Positions 32,361 through 41,741 of a DNA stretch of 64,000 nucleotides are shown one piece after another. The notes below the pieces were generated by a model that saw nothing but the letters and a program-made list of their open reading frames with translations, did not search any database and was not told where the DNA came from. How positions within the stretch are numbered: position 1 is the stretch's first letter; the number at the start of each line of letters is the position of its first letter. The stretch lies in NCBI GenBank assembly GCA_964466115.1, contig CAYXMH010000005.1:1-64000 (forward strand). Reading direction: 5' to 3'. The position numbers and the translations under genes were made by a program. Origin of the DNA: Pseudolysobacter sp964466115. GTDB taxonomy: Bacteria > Pseudomonadota > Gammaproteobacteria > Xanthomonadales > Rhodanobacteraceae.

Positions 32361-34271
32361 ATGGCTGGCTCGACATCCACGATTGTGCTTACCGGTGAGC
32401 GCCTCACCCGGGCGGACGTGGCTTGCGTTGCCGAGCAGAAAGCGCGCGTGCTATTGGATCCGGATCGACTAAAGCATGTGCAACGCACGGCCGATTTTTT
32501 GGCCGAAAAAGTCAAATGCGGCGAGCCGATCTACGGAGTGACCACTGGTTTCGGCAGCAATGCCGATAAGCTGCTCGGGGCGCACCGCGCCCGCGACGAG
32601 TTGCCGGAGGGAAGCCTGCGCAAGCACGACAATACCCTGCTGGAGGAGTTGCAACGCAATCTGATCGTTACGCACGCCGTTTGCGTCGGAAAGCCGTTTG
32701 CGCCAGAGGTAGTGCGCGCGATGCTGGTTATTCGGATTAATACGTTGATGCGTGGTCACTCCGGTATACGCGCATCAACGCTGTTGGCGTTGGCGGCGTT
32801 GCTCGAGCACGATGTGATTCCCGTGATTCCGGAAAAAGGGTCGGTGGGCGCCAGTGGCGATCTGGCGCCGCTATCGCATTTGGCGATGGTGTTGATTGGC
32901 GAAGGCGAGGCGTTTTACCGCGGTGAGCGCTTGAGCGGAAGCGAAGCCCTGAAACGCGCGCAATTGCAGCCGGTGGTGTTGTCTTTTAAAGAAGGCCTGG
33001 CGCTGAACAATGGCACCACGCAGATGTTGGCTTGCGCGGTGTTGGCGTTGAATCGTTTGGAGGTCTTGCTAAAAACGGCTGAACTATCGGTTGCGATGGT
33101 GCTCGAAGCGTTTGCCGGACGCTCCAGCGCGTTAGCCGAATCGGTGCATGCCTTGCGTCCGCATCCGGGTCAGGTAGAAACCGCAAAGACGCTTCGTCGC
33201 TTGCTGCAAGGGTCGACGCTGGTCGATATTCCTTATCATTTGGTGCCGCGGTTTCAGACTTGGTCGGCGGAATCTTGGGCTGAACCATCGGAGCAACAGC
33301 AACGCTTCGACATAGCATGGGATTACGTGCCACCCAGCCAAAGACACGGGAAAGAGGCATTTTATCGGCGTTTTTTGCCGTTTAAAGGCGGCAAGAAACA
33401 CCAGCCTCAAGATGCCTATTGCTTGCGTTGCGCGCCGCAAGTGCACGGCGCGGTATACGATGCTTGGGCGCAGGCTTGTCGGGTGATCGATATTGAGCTT
33501 AACGCCGTTACCGACAACCCGCTGATTTTTCCGGATGCCGAAAAAATGGGCGGCGCCCTTAATATTGAAGATCAGGTGATTTCAGCCGGGCATTTTCATG
33601 GCATGCCGTTGGCGCTGGCCATGAGTTACATCAAAGCCGCGATCCCGGTGCTGGCCAGCATTTCCGAGCGCCGTTTGAATAAATTAGTCGATCCGGCGAC
33701 CAACGATGGATTGCCGGCGTTCCTAATCGGCAATGAGGACGCCACCGATTCCGGTTTTATGATCGTTCAATACACCGCCGCCGCGTTGGTGAACGATTTG
33801 GCAACCCGTGCGCATCCGGCGTCGGTGTATTCGATTCCCACGTCAGCCAATGCGGAAGACCACGTTTCGATGGGGGCAAATGAAGCGCGCCACGTCTTGG
33901 AAATGCTGGACGATCTTGGGTACGTGCTGGCGTTGGAATTGTATACCGCGGCGCAAGCATTGGATTATCGCCGTGACATGCTCAATGCGGCCCGTCACTT
34001 GGCGGCGCGCAACGATTGGCAAGCGCTGGCAAAAAAAATTCGCGGTGCGCCGTTGCCTTCACATCCGGATTATCCGCAATTTGAATCGGAAGTGCGCCGT
34101 TTAATGCAAGCGTTGATGGATACTAAGAATTTGCAGGCCAGCGCGTGCGTACAAGAGGTGTTGAATAAGATTCGCGCGGTGGTGCCTTTTATGCAGTGCG
34201 ATCGTGCGATGGACAAGGACGTACGCGCTATGTGTGATTTGATAACGTCCGGAGCGTTATTGGCGGGCTGA
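32361..34271 (+). CDS. Histidine ammonia-lyase family enzyme with an internal insertion
   Basis: A 636-residue member of the MIO-dependent aromatic ammonia-lyase family, about 120 residues longer than typical HutH. The MIO-forming triad Ala-Ser-Gly is in GSVGASGDLAPLSH (164-166); the catalytic Tyr loop is IYGVTTGFG. A His in RNLIVTHAV (about 105) and the Glu in SANAEDHVSMG match HAL rather than PAL positions. Residues about 286-347 (from VDIPYHLVPRFQ to FKGGKKHQPQ) are an insertion, and the C terminus is also extended. No hutU, hutI or hutG neighbours. Deamination of histidine is the best guess; another aromatic substrate cannot be excluded. Confidence 0.8.
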   Translation: MAGSTSTIVLTGERLTRADVACVAEQKARVLLDPDRLKHVQRTADFLAEKVKCGEPIYGVTTGFGSNADKLLGAHRARDELPEGSLRKHDNTLLEELQRNLIVTHAVCVGKPFAPEVVRAMLVIRINTLMRGHSGIRASTLLALAALLEHDVIPVIPEKGSVGASGDLAPLSHLAMVLIGEGEAFYRGERLSGSEALKRAQLQPVVLSFKEGLALNNGTTQMLACAVLALNRLEVLLKTAELSVAMVLEAFAGRSSALAESVHALRPHPGQVETAKTLRRLLQGSTLVDIPYHLVPRFQTWSAESWAEPSEQQQRFDIAWDYVPPSQRHGKEAFYRRFLPFKGGKKHQPQDAYCLRCAPQVHGAVYDAWAQACRVIDIELNAVTDNPLIFPDAEKMGGALNIEDQVISAGHFHGMPLALAMSYIKAAIPVLASISERRLNKLVDPATNDGLPAFLIGNEDATDSGFMIVQYTAAALVNDLATRAHPASVYSIPTSANAEDHVSMGANEARHVLEMLDDLGYVLALELYTAAQALDYRRDMLNAARHLAARNDWQALAKKIRGAPLPSHPDYPQFESEVRRLMQALMDTKNLQASACVQEVLNKIRAVVPFMQCDRAMDKDVRAMCDLITSGALLAG

Positions 34272-34303
34272 TGTATCTGTGGATGTCATAGGATTAACGT
34301 CTT

Positions 34304-35212
34304 ATGTGGAAAACGCTGAAGGGTGACAAACCGCGCGTTATAGCGCACCGCGGCGCAAGCGGCTACCGGCCGGAGCATACGCTGGAAGGTTATGCGCTCG
34401 CGGTCGATCAATGCGCGGACGTCATTGAGCCCGATTTGGTTCCTAGCCGAGACGGCGTGCTGTACGCTCGGCACGATTTGGGCTTGGCGCGCTCCACCAA
34501 CATTGTCAACAACCTCGAGTTTGCGGCACGTGCGCGTACCGTCAATGATGTGCGCGATTGGTGGATCGACGATTTCCTTGCACACGAGTTGGATACGCTG
34601 CGCGCGGTTCAACCGTTCCCTTTGCGCGATGCGCAGTACGACGGGCAATTCTCGCTGCCCCGCTTTGGTCGGGTTTTGGATCTGATTCTTAAGCTCGCGC
34701 AAACCCATCGAAAGCCGATCGGTATCTACCCAGAGATCAAGCATCCCAATTATTTTCGCGCGTTAGGAGTGGATCCGGTGGCTGCCTTCGTCGACGAGCT
34801 TCGTTCGCGCGAGCTGCAGGGGCCAGACTCGGTGGTGTGGTTGCAGTGTTTTGATCACGCTGTGTTGCGTGAAATGAAGGAAGCCTTAGGCAATTCGGCG
34901 TTTGCCTTGGTCGAGCAATTGCCAGACATGCCCTTAGGTGCCTGGTTTAAGCAATTGCATTGGGCCGACGGGATTGCGGTATCCAAGGCCCTGTTATGGG
35001 ATGCACAAGGGCGCGATCGTGGCTTGGTTGCCAGCGCGCACACGGCAGGTCTTGCGGTGCATGCTTGGACGTTTCGCGAGGATCGGTCCCCAGCCCCATT
35101 CGTATCAAGCTATGAAGAACTGCATGCGGCCTATTCCATCGGCGTTGATGCGCTGTTTTGTGATTTTCCCGATTGTGCCGTGAGCGTGCGCGATACGCTG
35201 GAATGGGTTTGA
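34304..35212 (+). CDS. Glycerophosphodiester phosphodiesterase family protein
   Basis: A 302-residue GDPD TIM-barrel enzyme. Catalytic block VIAHRGASGYRPEHTLEGY (His, Arg), metal-binding E-x-D in DVIEPDLVPSRDG and the second His in YARHDLGLARST; IYPEIKHP follows. It hydrolyses glycerophosphodiesters to glycerol 3-phosphate and an alcohol. No clear signal peptide, so cytoplasmic is likely, although an insertion after the second His (DWWIDDFLAHELDTLR) is typical of GlpQ-like forms. Its stop lies three bases from the opposing C13 protease stop. Confidence 0.9.
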   Translation: MWKTLKGDKPRVIAHRGASGYRPEHTLEGYALAVDQCADVIEPDLVPSRDGVLYARHDLGLARSTNIVNNLEFAARARTVNDVRDWWIDDFLAHELDTLRAVQPFPLRDAQYDGQFSLPRFGRVLDLILKLAQTHRKPIGIYPEIKHPNYFRALGVDPVAAFVDELRSRELQGPDSVVWLQCFDHAVLREMKEALGNSAFALVEQLPDMPLGAWFKQLHWADGIAVSKALLWDAQGRDRGLVASAHTAGLAVHAWTFREDRSPAPFVSSYEELHAAYSIGVDALFCDFPDCAVSVRDTLEWV

Positions 35213-35215
35213 CTG

Positions 35216-36625
35216 TCAGTTTTTGGGCGTATCGGAAAACTCGAACGGAACCGGCGCACCAAGCCGAATACCGGCTCGCCAGGCTTTGAGTTTTTCCTCA
35301 ATCAAGGCGGTGCTTGCGATTTGTGGAAACGAATGTTCCTGTTCATCTCGGTCCTCCCAATCGCTTATAAGCGTTTGTGCTTGGGAGAAAGCGGCGCGGA
35401 AACTGTCGTTTTGGTTTAATGCCTGCACAAAAAACGCCTTTCCGAAATAGGTGATGTTTGAATCGACGCCGCAGCCAAAGGATGGGCGGTCTTCGCGTGC
35501 GGCGGTGATGACCATCGTGGTCGAGTTTCTTAAGGCGTTAATATAAGCACCGGAATAGCAAGCCGAAATTACAATCACTTTCCAGCGGATCGGTGTGCGT
35601 TGCAGTGCTTGCGCCAACGCATCGGGATCCATTTGGTTGAGCGGCAGCGGATTAAGGCTGACGTAAATCTCGTGATCCTTGGACCCATGGCTGGTGATAT
35701 ACAGAAACAACACGTCTTCTTGCGGATCCATTTTTTCGGCGATCGCATCGAGTGCGGTTTTAAGGTTGGTGAGGCTTGCGATCGGGTATTGTTCGACGGT
35801 TTCCGGGTTATTTTCCAAAACCAAGGTGTGTCCGAGCGCATCGAAGCGTTGTTGGAATTGTTTTTCCACGAACTCTACTTCGTTGCGAAATACGTTTTCT
35901 TCGCCATCGCCGGCAAAAGCGATTAGGTACAGATTGCTTTTTCCGACCTCGCGCGGTGTTAGCTGATCAATGGCTCGGTTGATCAGCCGGGGTTGGTCGT
36001 ATAGCACTGCCTCCGCATCGAAACTGAGTGGTTCGTCCGTAAGATCGTCCGCATCATCGGATGCCGCGTTCATCGCGCTTTCCATGTCGGGTTGCCATAG
36101 CGCTTGCGCTTGCATTCCATATTCCCAAGGAAGGACGGTTAGAGCGAACGTCAGCAACACGCCTAGCACAACACGCAGGCGGCTGGATGACGAAAAAAAA
36201 CACGCCAGGCGCACGAGAATGAAAAACCACCATGCGTACAGGCTCAATTGCACCCCATCCAATGCGATTGGCGTGCCCGGCAGTGCGGTGAGCGCCAAGC
36301 CTACGAGGCCGACGATACTGCCTGCCATAAACAGCAGAGCAGCCATATCCAATGCGCGCTCGGCCGTTGCGATAAGCTTCGCCATTACCCAAGTTGCGCA
36401 TAAAAGCAGCACGCATTCGGTCGCAAATGGTTGCAGCCCATTGGGATTAAATACTCGCGGCGGCGTAACTGCGACAGCCTGCGCTACCGCATAAACAAGG
36501 CCGCCAAATGCTATGAATAGCGCGATGAAGCCAAAGTCGGATCGGTTGGACGGCCGGTTTTTTTCCGGTTTGAGCAAAACGCTAAGGCGTAAACCGGCTA
36601 TCAGCATGGTAAAGAAAGGGGACAT
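35216..36625 (-). CDS. Membrane-anchored C13 (legumain-like) family peptidase
   Basis: A protein of about 469 residues. The N-terminal 200 residues contain about five membrane helices (for example FGFIALFIAFGGLVYAVAQA and LRVVLGVLLTFALTVLPW). A caspase-like fold follows, with the catalytic His in LFLYITSHGSKDHE and Cys in KVIVISACYSGAYI, the C13 arrangement. Substrate unknown; similar bacterial proteins are uncharacterised. ATG 36625 is used; a TTG at 36664 would overlap mtnC's stop and is an alternative start. It is the last gene of the methionine-salvage operon. Confidence 0.8.
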   Translation of the reverse strand: MSPFFTMLIAGLRLSVLLKPEKNRPSNRSDFGFIALFIAFGGLVYAVAQAVAVTPPRVFNPNGLQPFATECVLLLCATWVMAKLIATAERALDMAALLFMAGSIVGLVGLALTALPGTPIALDGVQLSLYAWWFFILVRLACFFSSSSRLRVVLGVLLTFALTVLPWEYGMQAQALWQPDMESAMNAASDDADDLTDEPLSFDAEAVLYDQPRLINRAIDQLTPREVGKSNLYLIAFAGDGEENVFRNEVEFVEKQFQQRFDALGHTLVLENNPETVEQYPIASLTNLKTALDAIAEKMDPQEDVLFLYITSHGSKDHEIYVSLNPLPLNQMDPDALAQALQRTPIRWKVIVISACYSGAYINALRNSTTMVITAAREDRPSFGCGVDSNITYFGKAFFVQALNQNDSFRAAFSQAQTLISDWEDRDEQEHSFPQIASTALIEEKLKAWRAGIRLGAPVPFEFSDTPKN

Positions 36626-36660
36626 CTTGCGTAACCGCCAATGTACGAATGCTGCGCCGC

Positions 36661-37344
36661 TCAATTAAGCCTAATGGCGTTGAAGTCTGTCACGCAAGAG
36701 TGCCGAGATTGAGGTGGGCAGGTGTCCGGTTCACGACACACCCATGCGGTATTAAATCCAACGTAGCGCGCCGCATCGAGTTCCTCTGGCACATCGGATA
36801 GAAACAAGATTTGCCCCGGCGCTTTGCCTATTGCTTTCGCTATTTCCGTGTAAGATTCCGGCGCGCGTTTAGGTCCCGTTTCGGTATCAAAATACCCCAG
36901 GAATAAATGGCTGAGATCACCGGCCGTAGTATGAGCGAAAAACAATTTTTGCGCCGCCACTGAACCTGAAGAGTACACGTAAATACCCAATCCAGCGGCA
37001 TGCCACGTGCGCAAGCAATGGACGGCGTCCTCGTAGATATGGGCTTGGAAATCATTGGCGCGATAACCTTCCTCCCAGATCATTCCCTGCAATGCTTTGA
37101 GCGACGTGGCTTTGCGATCTTCGTCGATCCAACGCTGCAATAGTGCAACGATTTCTTGTTGCGAAGCGGAAACCAAGCCGGCCTCCTTCGCTGCTTCGTG
37201 CAGCCAATGTTGAACCTCAGGTTGGTCGGCATGGGTTAAAACAAATGCCGGTAAACGTTTGCGCGCGAAGGGAAACAATACGTCTTTGACAAAGCGAATC
37301 GAGCTGGTGGTGCCTTCGATATCAGTCAGGATGGTGGTGATCAT
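36661..37344 (-). CDS. mtnC: Acireductone synthase (enolase-phosphatase E1) MtnC
   Basis: A 227-residue HAD-superfamily enzyme that enolises and dephosphorylates 2,3-diketo-5-methylthiopentyl-1-phosphate in methionine salvage. Motif I is LTDIEGTTSSIRFVKDVLFP, motif II IYVYSSGSVAAQKLFF and motif III in ETGPKRAPESYTEIA. Start ATG overlaps the stop of the PH-domain gene (ATGA). Confidence 0.95.
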   Translation of the reverse strand: MITTILTDIEGTTSSIRFVKDVLFPFARKRLPAFVLTHADQPEVQHWLHEAAKEAGLVSASQQEIVALLQRWIDEDRKATSLKALQGMIWEEGYRANDFQAHIYEDAVHCLRTWHAAGLGIYVYSSGSVAAQKLFFAHTTAGDLSHLFLGYFDTETGPKRAPESYTEIAKAIGKAPGQILFLSDVPEELDAARYVGFNTAWVCREPDTCPPQSRHSCVTDFNAIRLN

Positions 37345-37763
37345 TGCTTGTGCTCCACGTTCAACGCGTAGGCAGTTTCGATTGCGCGCTTGGCATCCAG
37401 CGGGTGGGCGATGGTGTTGAACAGCATGGCGCTCTCGCCGCGCCCGGTCAGCAACACGTTGCCAAACCCTAGCAAACGCCCCCAGGTGCTTTGTTGCAGA
37501 TCGATGGTCTCAATCGATGACAAGCGAAGCTCGGTGGTTTCGCGGCTGACGATGCCGGTTTTGCGTACCACGCGACGATTGGTCACGCCTTGCTCGATCG
37601 CGCGCAAACGCAGCCACTCGTACAATACACCGATCAGCGCGACGCCGAATGTCGGGATGGTTAGCGCGAGCCAGAGGATCAGCCAGCCTTTGGCGGTCCA
37701 ATGCAGCGAAAACACGGCGACGATTTCTTCGCCGGGCGCTAGGGAGTCTTGTAAATAGGACAT
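37341..37763 (-). CDS. Bacterial PH-domain membrane protein within the mtn operon
   Basis: A 140-residue protein with a membrane hairpin (KGWLILWLALTIPTFGVALIGVLYEWLRL) followed by a bPH2/YdbT-like domain (VTNRRVVRKTGIVSRETTELRLSSIETID, TWGRLLGFGNVLLTGRGES). Such domains are thought to act in membrane or envelope stress functions; no enzymatic role is known. It sits between mtnD and mtnC with an 8-base gap on one side and an ATGA overlap on the other, so it is co-expressed with methionine salvage. Confidence 0.85.
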   Translation of the reverse strand: MSYLQDSLAPGEEIVAVFSLHWTAKGWLILWLALTIPTFGVALIGVLYEWLRLRAIEQGVTNRRVVRKTGIVSRETTELRLSSIETIDLQQSTWGRLLGFGNVLLTGRGESAMLFNTIAHPLDAKRAIETAYALNVEHKQ

Positions 37764-37771
37764 GCGTGTAT

Positions 37772-38317
37772 TTATGCCGCGAAGCGAGGAAAGCGCTGCG
37801 CGATCGCATCGCCGGTATAGTTGGCGACCCAGCCGGCCGGATTGGTGAATAGGCGGATAGCGATGAAGTGCGGTCGTTCGCTCATATCAAACCAATGGCG
37901 CGTGTTGGCCGGTACGCTGATAAGGTCGCCTTGCTGACAAAGCACTTCGTATACTTTGTCTTTTATATGCAGGGTAAACAAGCCTTGGCCGGCGACAAAA
38001 AACCGCACTTCGTCCTCGGCATGCGTGTGCTCTTCCAGGAATTTCTGGCGTAAAGCGGCGCGCTCCGGATGGTCTGGACTCAAACTCACCACATCGACGG
38101 CTTGGTATCCATTTTCGTTCATTAATCGATCAATGTCGCGGCGATAAGCCGCGATGACCGCAGCTGGGTCGGCGCCGGGCTGTAGCCCCGCCGCTGCCTG
38201 CCAGCGTTCGAAGCGCACGCCGACTTGGCCGAGCTCATGTGCGATTGCGGCGTGGTCATCGGTGTTGCGCAATGGTATCGAGCTGTCATGTTCTGGGAAG
38301 ATGCGCAGGTGGCTCAT
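37772..38317 (-). CDS. mtnD: Acireductone dioxygenase MtnD
   Basis: A 181-residue cupin metalloenzyme. The metal motif is EEHTHAEDEVRFFVAGQGLF (H-x-H-x4-E) and the third His is in VPANTRHWFDM. It oxidises acireductone to the methionine 2-oxoacid with Fe, or follows an off-pathway reaction with Ni. ATG 38317 (MSHLRIFPEHD) is chosen because it overlaps the mtnB stop (ATGA) and gives the normal N terminus. Confidence 0.96.
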   Translation of the reverse strand: MSHLRIFPEHDSSIPLRNTDDHAAIAHELGQVGVRFERWQAAAGLQPGADPAAVIAAYRRDIDRLMNENGYQAVDVVSLSPDHPERAALRQKFLEEHTHAEDEVRFFVAGQGLFTLHIKDKVYEVLCQQGDLISVPANTRHWFDMSERPHFIAIRLFTNPAGWVANYTGDAIAQRFPRFAA

Positions 38318-38943
38318 GCGTTTAGTCTCCGTAAATCCAACTCGCAAGCCAATAGAAACTCAAATGCTTCCAGTTGGCGCTTGGCTTCGTGCATATCGCG
38401 CCCCCATGTATAAATGCCATGGCCGTCGATTAAATAGCCATGCAGCGGCGCGTTTTTGGTGAGACGCTCAGCTACCTGTTCCGCCAAATTCATCATATTT
38501 TGTGTGTTGGGGAATACCGGGACGTCTAGCGCGCTCTCGTGTGTGCTGTAACCGTTAAACGCTTTCAACAATTCATAACCCTCAAGACGAATATGGCCTT
38601 GGCTTGCAAACAAACGCGAGGCCACCGTTTGTGTACGCGAATGCGTATGCAATACGGCACCGGTTCCCGGTAGAAGTTGATAAAGCTGCGTGTGCAACAA
38701 AGTTTCAGCCGATGGCCGCTCGCTGGTATCGACCGGATTGCCGTTTAAATCAATGACCATAACATCGTCAGCGCCAAGCCGGCCCTTATCGCGGCCAGAC
38801 ACGGTAATGGCGATATGATCGGCATCCAAGCGCATCGAAAAGTTGCTGCTGGTTGCCGGTGTCCAATCACGGGCAGCCAATTCGTGCCCAACGGTCATGA
38901 TCTCGTGTGCGCAATGGGCGAGGCGGGAGGCGTCGTAGCTCAC
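38314..38943 (-). CDS. mtnB: Methylthioribulose-1-phosphate dehydratase MtnB
   Basis: A 209-residue class II aldolase-family enzyme. Zinc ligands lie in VLHTHSRTQTVASR and in the later GYLIDGHGIYTWGRD; the TSSNFSMRLD-AITVSGRDKG opening matches the family. It dehydrates methylthioribulose-1-phosphate. First gene of the operon mtnB-mtnD-PH-mtnC-C13. mtnA and mtnP are not in this window. Confidence 0.95.
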   Translation of the reverse strand: MSYDASRLAHCAHEIMTVGHELAARDWTPATSSNFSMRLDADHIAITVSGRDKGRLGADDVMVIDLNGNPVDTSERPSAETLLHTQLYQLLPGTGAVLHTHSRTQTVASRLFASQGHIRLEGYELLKAFNGYSTHESALDVPVFPNTQNMMNLAEQVAERLTKNAPLHGYLIDGHGIYTWGRDMHEAKRQLEAFEFLLACELDLRRLNA

Positions 38944-39063
38944 GGTTACGGTTTTCCTGTTGCAATGGCTTATGCAGCATAACTATAACGCGAGACGCTC
39001 ACAAAAGCGCTGTTCGCTGTGCAACCGCGGTGAGATCGCTCATTCTCGATAGCGGAACCCGAA

Positions 39064-41472
39064 TCAATGCGGATATTGTATGGCAACCGTAATATGTTCT
39101 GGTGGAAGCGAGGGATCGCTGCTGCTGCGCAACACCACTTCGCTAAAGCCGATGTTGACGGGAGTTGTGGTTCTCGGGTGGGCGATAATGGTCAGCTCAA
39201 CGGAATCTCCGGCGGACCCTCTGGGTGCTAGCATGAAGGTCATGGGGGAGACGCTGATTGTCGCGTTGGGCGTATCGAATGCGGTGACCTCCCAGGTGGA
39301 GCTTGTCGAAAGACCGCTGTGCAACGTTCGTATCCAGCGACAGCCGGTAGCGCAATTGCTATCGCGTACTGCGGGGAGGTTTAATGTTTTGGGATCACCG
39401 CCACTGACCGGGTCTGCATCGCGGAAGTGGGCGTAGGTTTCATTCATGACCAAACCTGCTCGCGTGGCTTGCGTCAAATCGACTCGGCCATTGCCGACAT
39501 CGTCTGGGTTCCAAGGAGTAATGCCATCTTCCTCGGTTCCCCCCTCATATGCCGTTAGACGCAGCGCCGACATGACTTCGGCGGGCGACCAATTCGGATG
39601 CGCCTCGCGCACCAGTGCGGCGGCACCGGCCACTAGTGGTGCGGCCATTGATGTGCCGGAAAGGTAGGCGTAGTTATTGGGAAGTGCTGTCTCGTGGATA
39701 TCCGGAGAGGTGATATAGGCTGCGTAAATTTGTGTACCGGGAGCGGCGAGATCGGGTTTGGTAAGGTCAAAACTGCTATTGGGTCCACGCAAGCTATAAC
39801 TGGCAAGCACGTTGCCTTGCATTCGCGGTGCGGTTAAATCCATCGTGATGCTGCCGTGGTTAGCGTCGATGTAATTGAGCAAGGCGTTGGCGTCCGCCCA
39901 GACGACGGAATAAATGGGAATGGGCGAGATGATGCCGCTCATGTATATGTTGTAGGGACCGGTTAGATGGGTGCTGTAGAAAACGATGGCGCTGGCGCCG
40001 GCAGCGGCGGCATTATGGATTTGTTCAACCAATCCGCAATCTTCGCGGCTAAGCAGCGCTACGGCTGCGCTAAAATATCCCGGTGGAAAAGCGCTGCTGC
40101 CGTCGATTCGCGTGCAACCGGATCGGTTTTCCGCCAACGAGCGCATGGTGATACCCGTTCGTGATCGAATACCGATGGGTGTGTCACTCGGGGTTAACAC
40201 AATATTTTGCGTATTGGCCGGTGGAGTCCCGGGTCCCGTTGCGGTTATGCGGCCAGGCAATACATCGGCGTGGTCGTGGCTTACCGCCGCGGCCGCCAGT
40301 ACCCATGGCCCCAGGTGATGAACTTGCCCAAACGGGTTGGTAATGGATCCGCCGACGTTGCCCGCAGACCCGACAACCACGATGCCGGCATTGAACGCGT
40401 CCAAAAATCCGCGCTCGTTGTCGCCCGCTGTCCACCACGGGTGGTTGCCGCTGCCGATCGAAAAATTGATCACATCCACCGCATCGCGGATGGCGGCCTC
40501 CTGACCGGCGCGAACGTCCGAATCGGAGCAAGCACTACCATCATCGCATACGCGATAAATTCGCAAATCGGCGCACGGGGCAACTCCGGACATTTGAGCA
40601 AAGCCGGTTGGGAATGTCGGTACCGGTGCGTAGCTCATTGAGGTGGGGGTATTGATCAAGGTGTTGGTTAACGTAACGCCGGCGGCAATGCTGGCGGTAT
40701 GGGAGCCGTGCCCGTCGTAATCGCGCACATCCCCTCCCGCGATTGCGTCCGGGCACCCCGTCCGTGTGCAATCGAGTGCGCTTTTAACTTTCAGGAATGG
40801 GCCGTACCGATCGCCATTGCACAGCGGCGGCATGATGCCGAAGCTGGGATGCGCTCGGTTGTAGCCGGTGTCGAGCACGCCGATCGTCACGCCGGCGCCG
40901 AGATGCGGTCTATGGTCGGAGCTGGCGCTGCTGTCCCAAAGCGCGCTGGCCCCGATGAAGTTGGGGCTGCGAAACGTGTCCAATGGATAATACGTATCAA
41001 CATGGGTAGTAAAGCCCAAATAGGTTGTGATTTTGTCGATCTCGGGCAACGTAAAATCGGCGGCGATACCGGATAGGGTCAAATCGTAGCTATGGTGGAT
41101 TTTTAAGCTATGGCCTATTAACGTTTCAATCGCAAGGATGTGTTCGCTCTTCGTTTGTTCCAGGTACTTTTGATAAGCGATCACTGCGTCAGCAGTGGCG
41201 TCGAACTTGTTTGAACCGTCCGGTGCGGTTGCTTTCAATCCGGGAACTTCGCCTTGGTATTGCAGTGCCGGAGTTTCCGGAAAGGCGACAGTGTATCTTT
41301 TTATAATTGGCGGTATTGCCAATTCAAAGTTGCCGGTGAATATGGCATCGACCTCGCTACCTGCCAATGCCAATAGCGTAACTAATCCAAAACCGAGAAA
41401 AATGCCATAGGCTTGGGTGCGCCGCAGGTGACGCGAAAGAGCTTTGAAAACAACGGTAGGTTGATTCGGCAT
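39064..41472 (-). CDS. Secreted subtilisin-family (S8) serine protease, copy A
   Basis: An 802-residue exported protease. It has an N-terminal hydrophobic segment (GIFLGFGLVTLLALAGSEVDA), an I9-like propeptide (about 58-160), and an S8 catalytic domain with Asp in IGVLDTGYNRAHP, His in YDGHGSHTASIAAG and Ser in YLSGTSMAAPLVAGAAALV. A PA-like domain is inserted between His and Ser (ALLSREDCGLVEQIHNAAAA). The last 130 residues are a beta domain. Ribosome site GAGGAAA. It is a tandem paralogue of the gene at 41742-44120. Confidence 0.93.
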   Translation of the reverse strand: MPNQPTVVFKALSRHLRRTQAYGIFLGFGLVTLLALAGSEVDAIFTGNFELAIPPIIKRYTVAFPETPALQYQGEVPGLKATAPDGSNKFDATADAVIAYQKYLEQTKSEHILAIETLIGHSLKIHHSYDLTLSGIAADFTLPEIDKITTYLGFTTHVDTYYPLDTFRSPNFIGASALWDSSASSDHRPHLGAGVTIGVLDTGYNRAHPSFGIMPPLCNGDRYGPFLKVKSALDCTRTGCPDAIAGGDVRDYDGHGSHTASIAAGVTLTNTLINTPTSMSYAPVPTFPTGFAQMSGVAPCADLRIYRVCDDGSACSDSDVRAGQEAAIRDAVDVINFSIGSGNHPWWTAGDNERGFLDAFNAGIVVVGSAGNVGGSITNPFGQVHHLGPWVLAAAAVSHDHADVLPGRITATGPGTPPANTQNIVLTPSDTPIGIRSRTGITMRSLAENRSGCTRIDGSSAFPPGYFSAAVALLSREDCGLVEQIHNAAAAGASAIVFYSTHLTGPYNIYMSGIISPIPIYSVVWADANALLNYIDANHGSITMDLTAPRMQGNVLASYSLRGPNSSFDLTKPDLAAPGTQIYAAYITSPDIHETALPNNYAYLSGTSMAAPLVAGAAALVREAHPNWSPAEVMSALRLTAYEGGTEEDGITPWNPDDVGNGRVDLTQATRAGLVMNETYAHFRDADPVSGGDPKTLNLPAVRDSNCATGCRWIRTLHSGLSTSSTWEVTAFDTPNATISVSPMTFMLAPRGSAGDSVELTIIAHPRTTTPVNIGFSEVVLRSSSDPSLPPEHITVAIQYPH

Positions 41473-41664
41473 TGCATTTTCCTCACGTGGCTACGACAGG
41501 GAATGCGTGGGGTTCCGCTGTCATTGCTGAATCGTTGAGGCAATCAGGCAGGGCGGTTCAAGGCAGCTGCACCCCTCATAGCTTCAGCTGTGCTTTTTTA
41601 TCAGGTAAGAAAGAACGCCATTGCGATTAAACCTGCATTGACACAAAAATTCACATGTACGGAT

Positions 41665-41695
41665 GCCCCATTGGTTACCGAGTAACCAATGGGGC
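41665..41695 (-). terminator. Perfect 14-bp hairpin between the two subtilase genes
   Basis: GCCCCATTGGTTAC (41665-41678) / GTAACCAATGGGGC (41682-41695), loop CGA, 47 bases beyond the stop of the upstream gene. There is no immediate T-run, so it may be an imperfect terminator or an mRNA-stabilising hairpin. Confidence 0.5.
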
Positions 41696-41741
41696 AGGTC
41701 TGTAGGAGTTGCGCGACTTACGGCGCTGCGATGCCTAGCGC

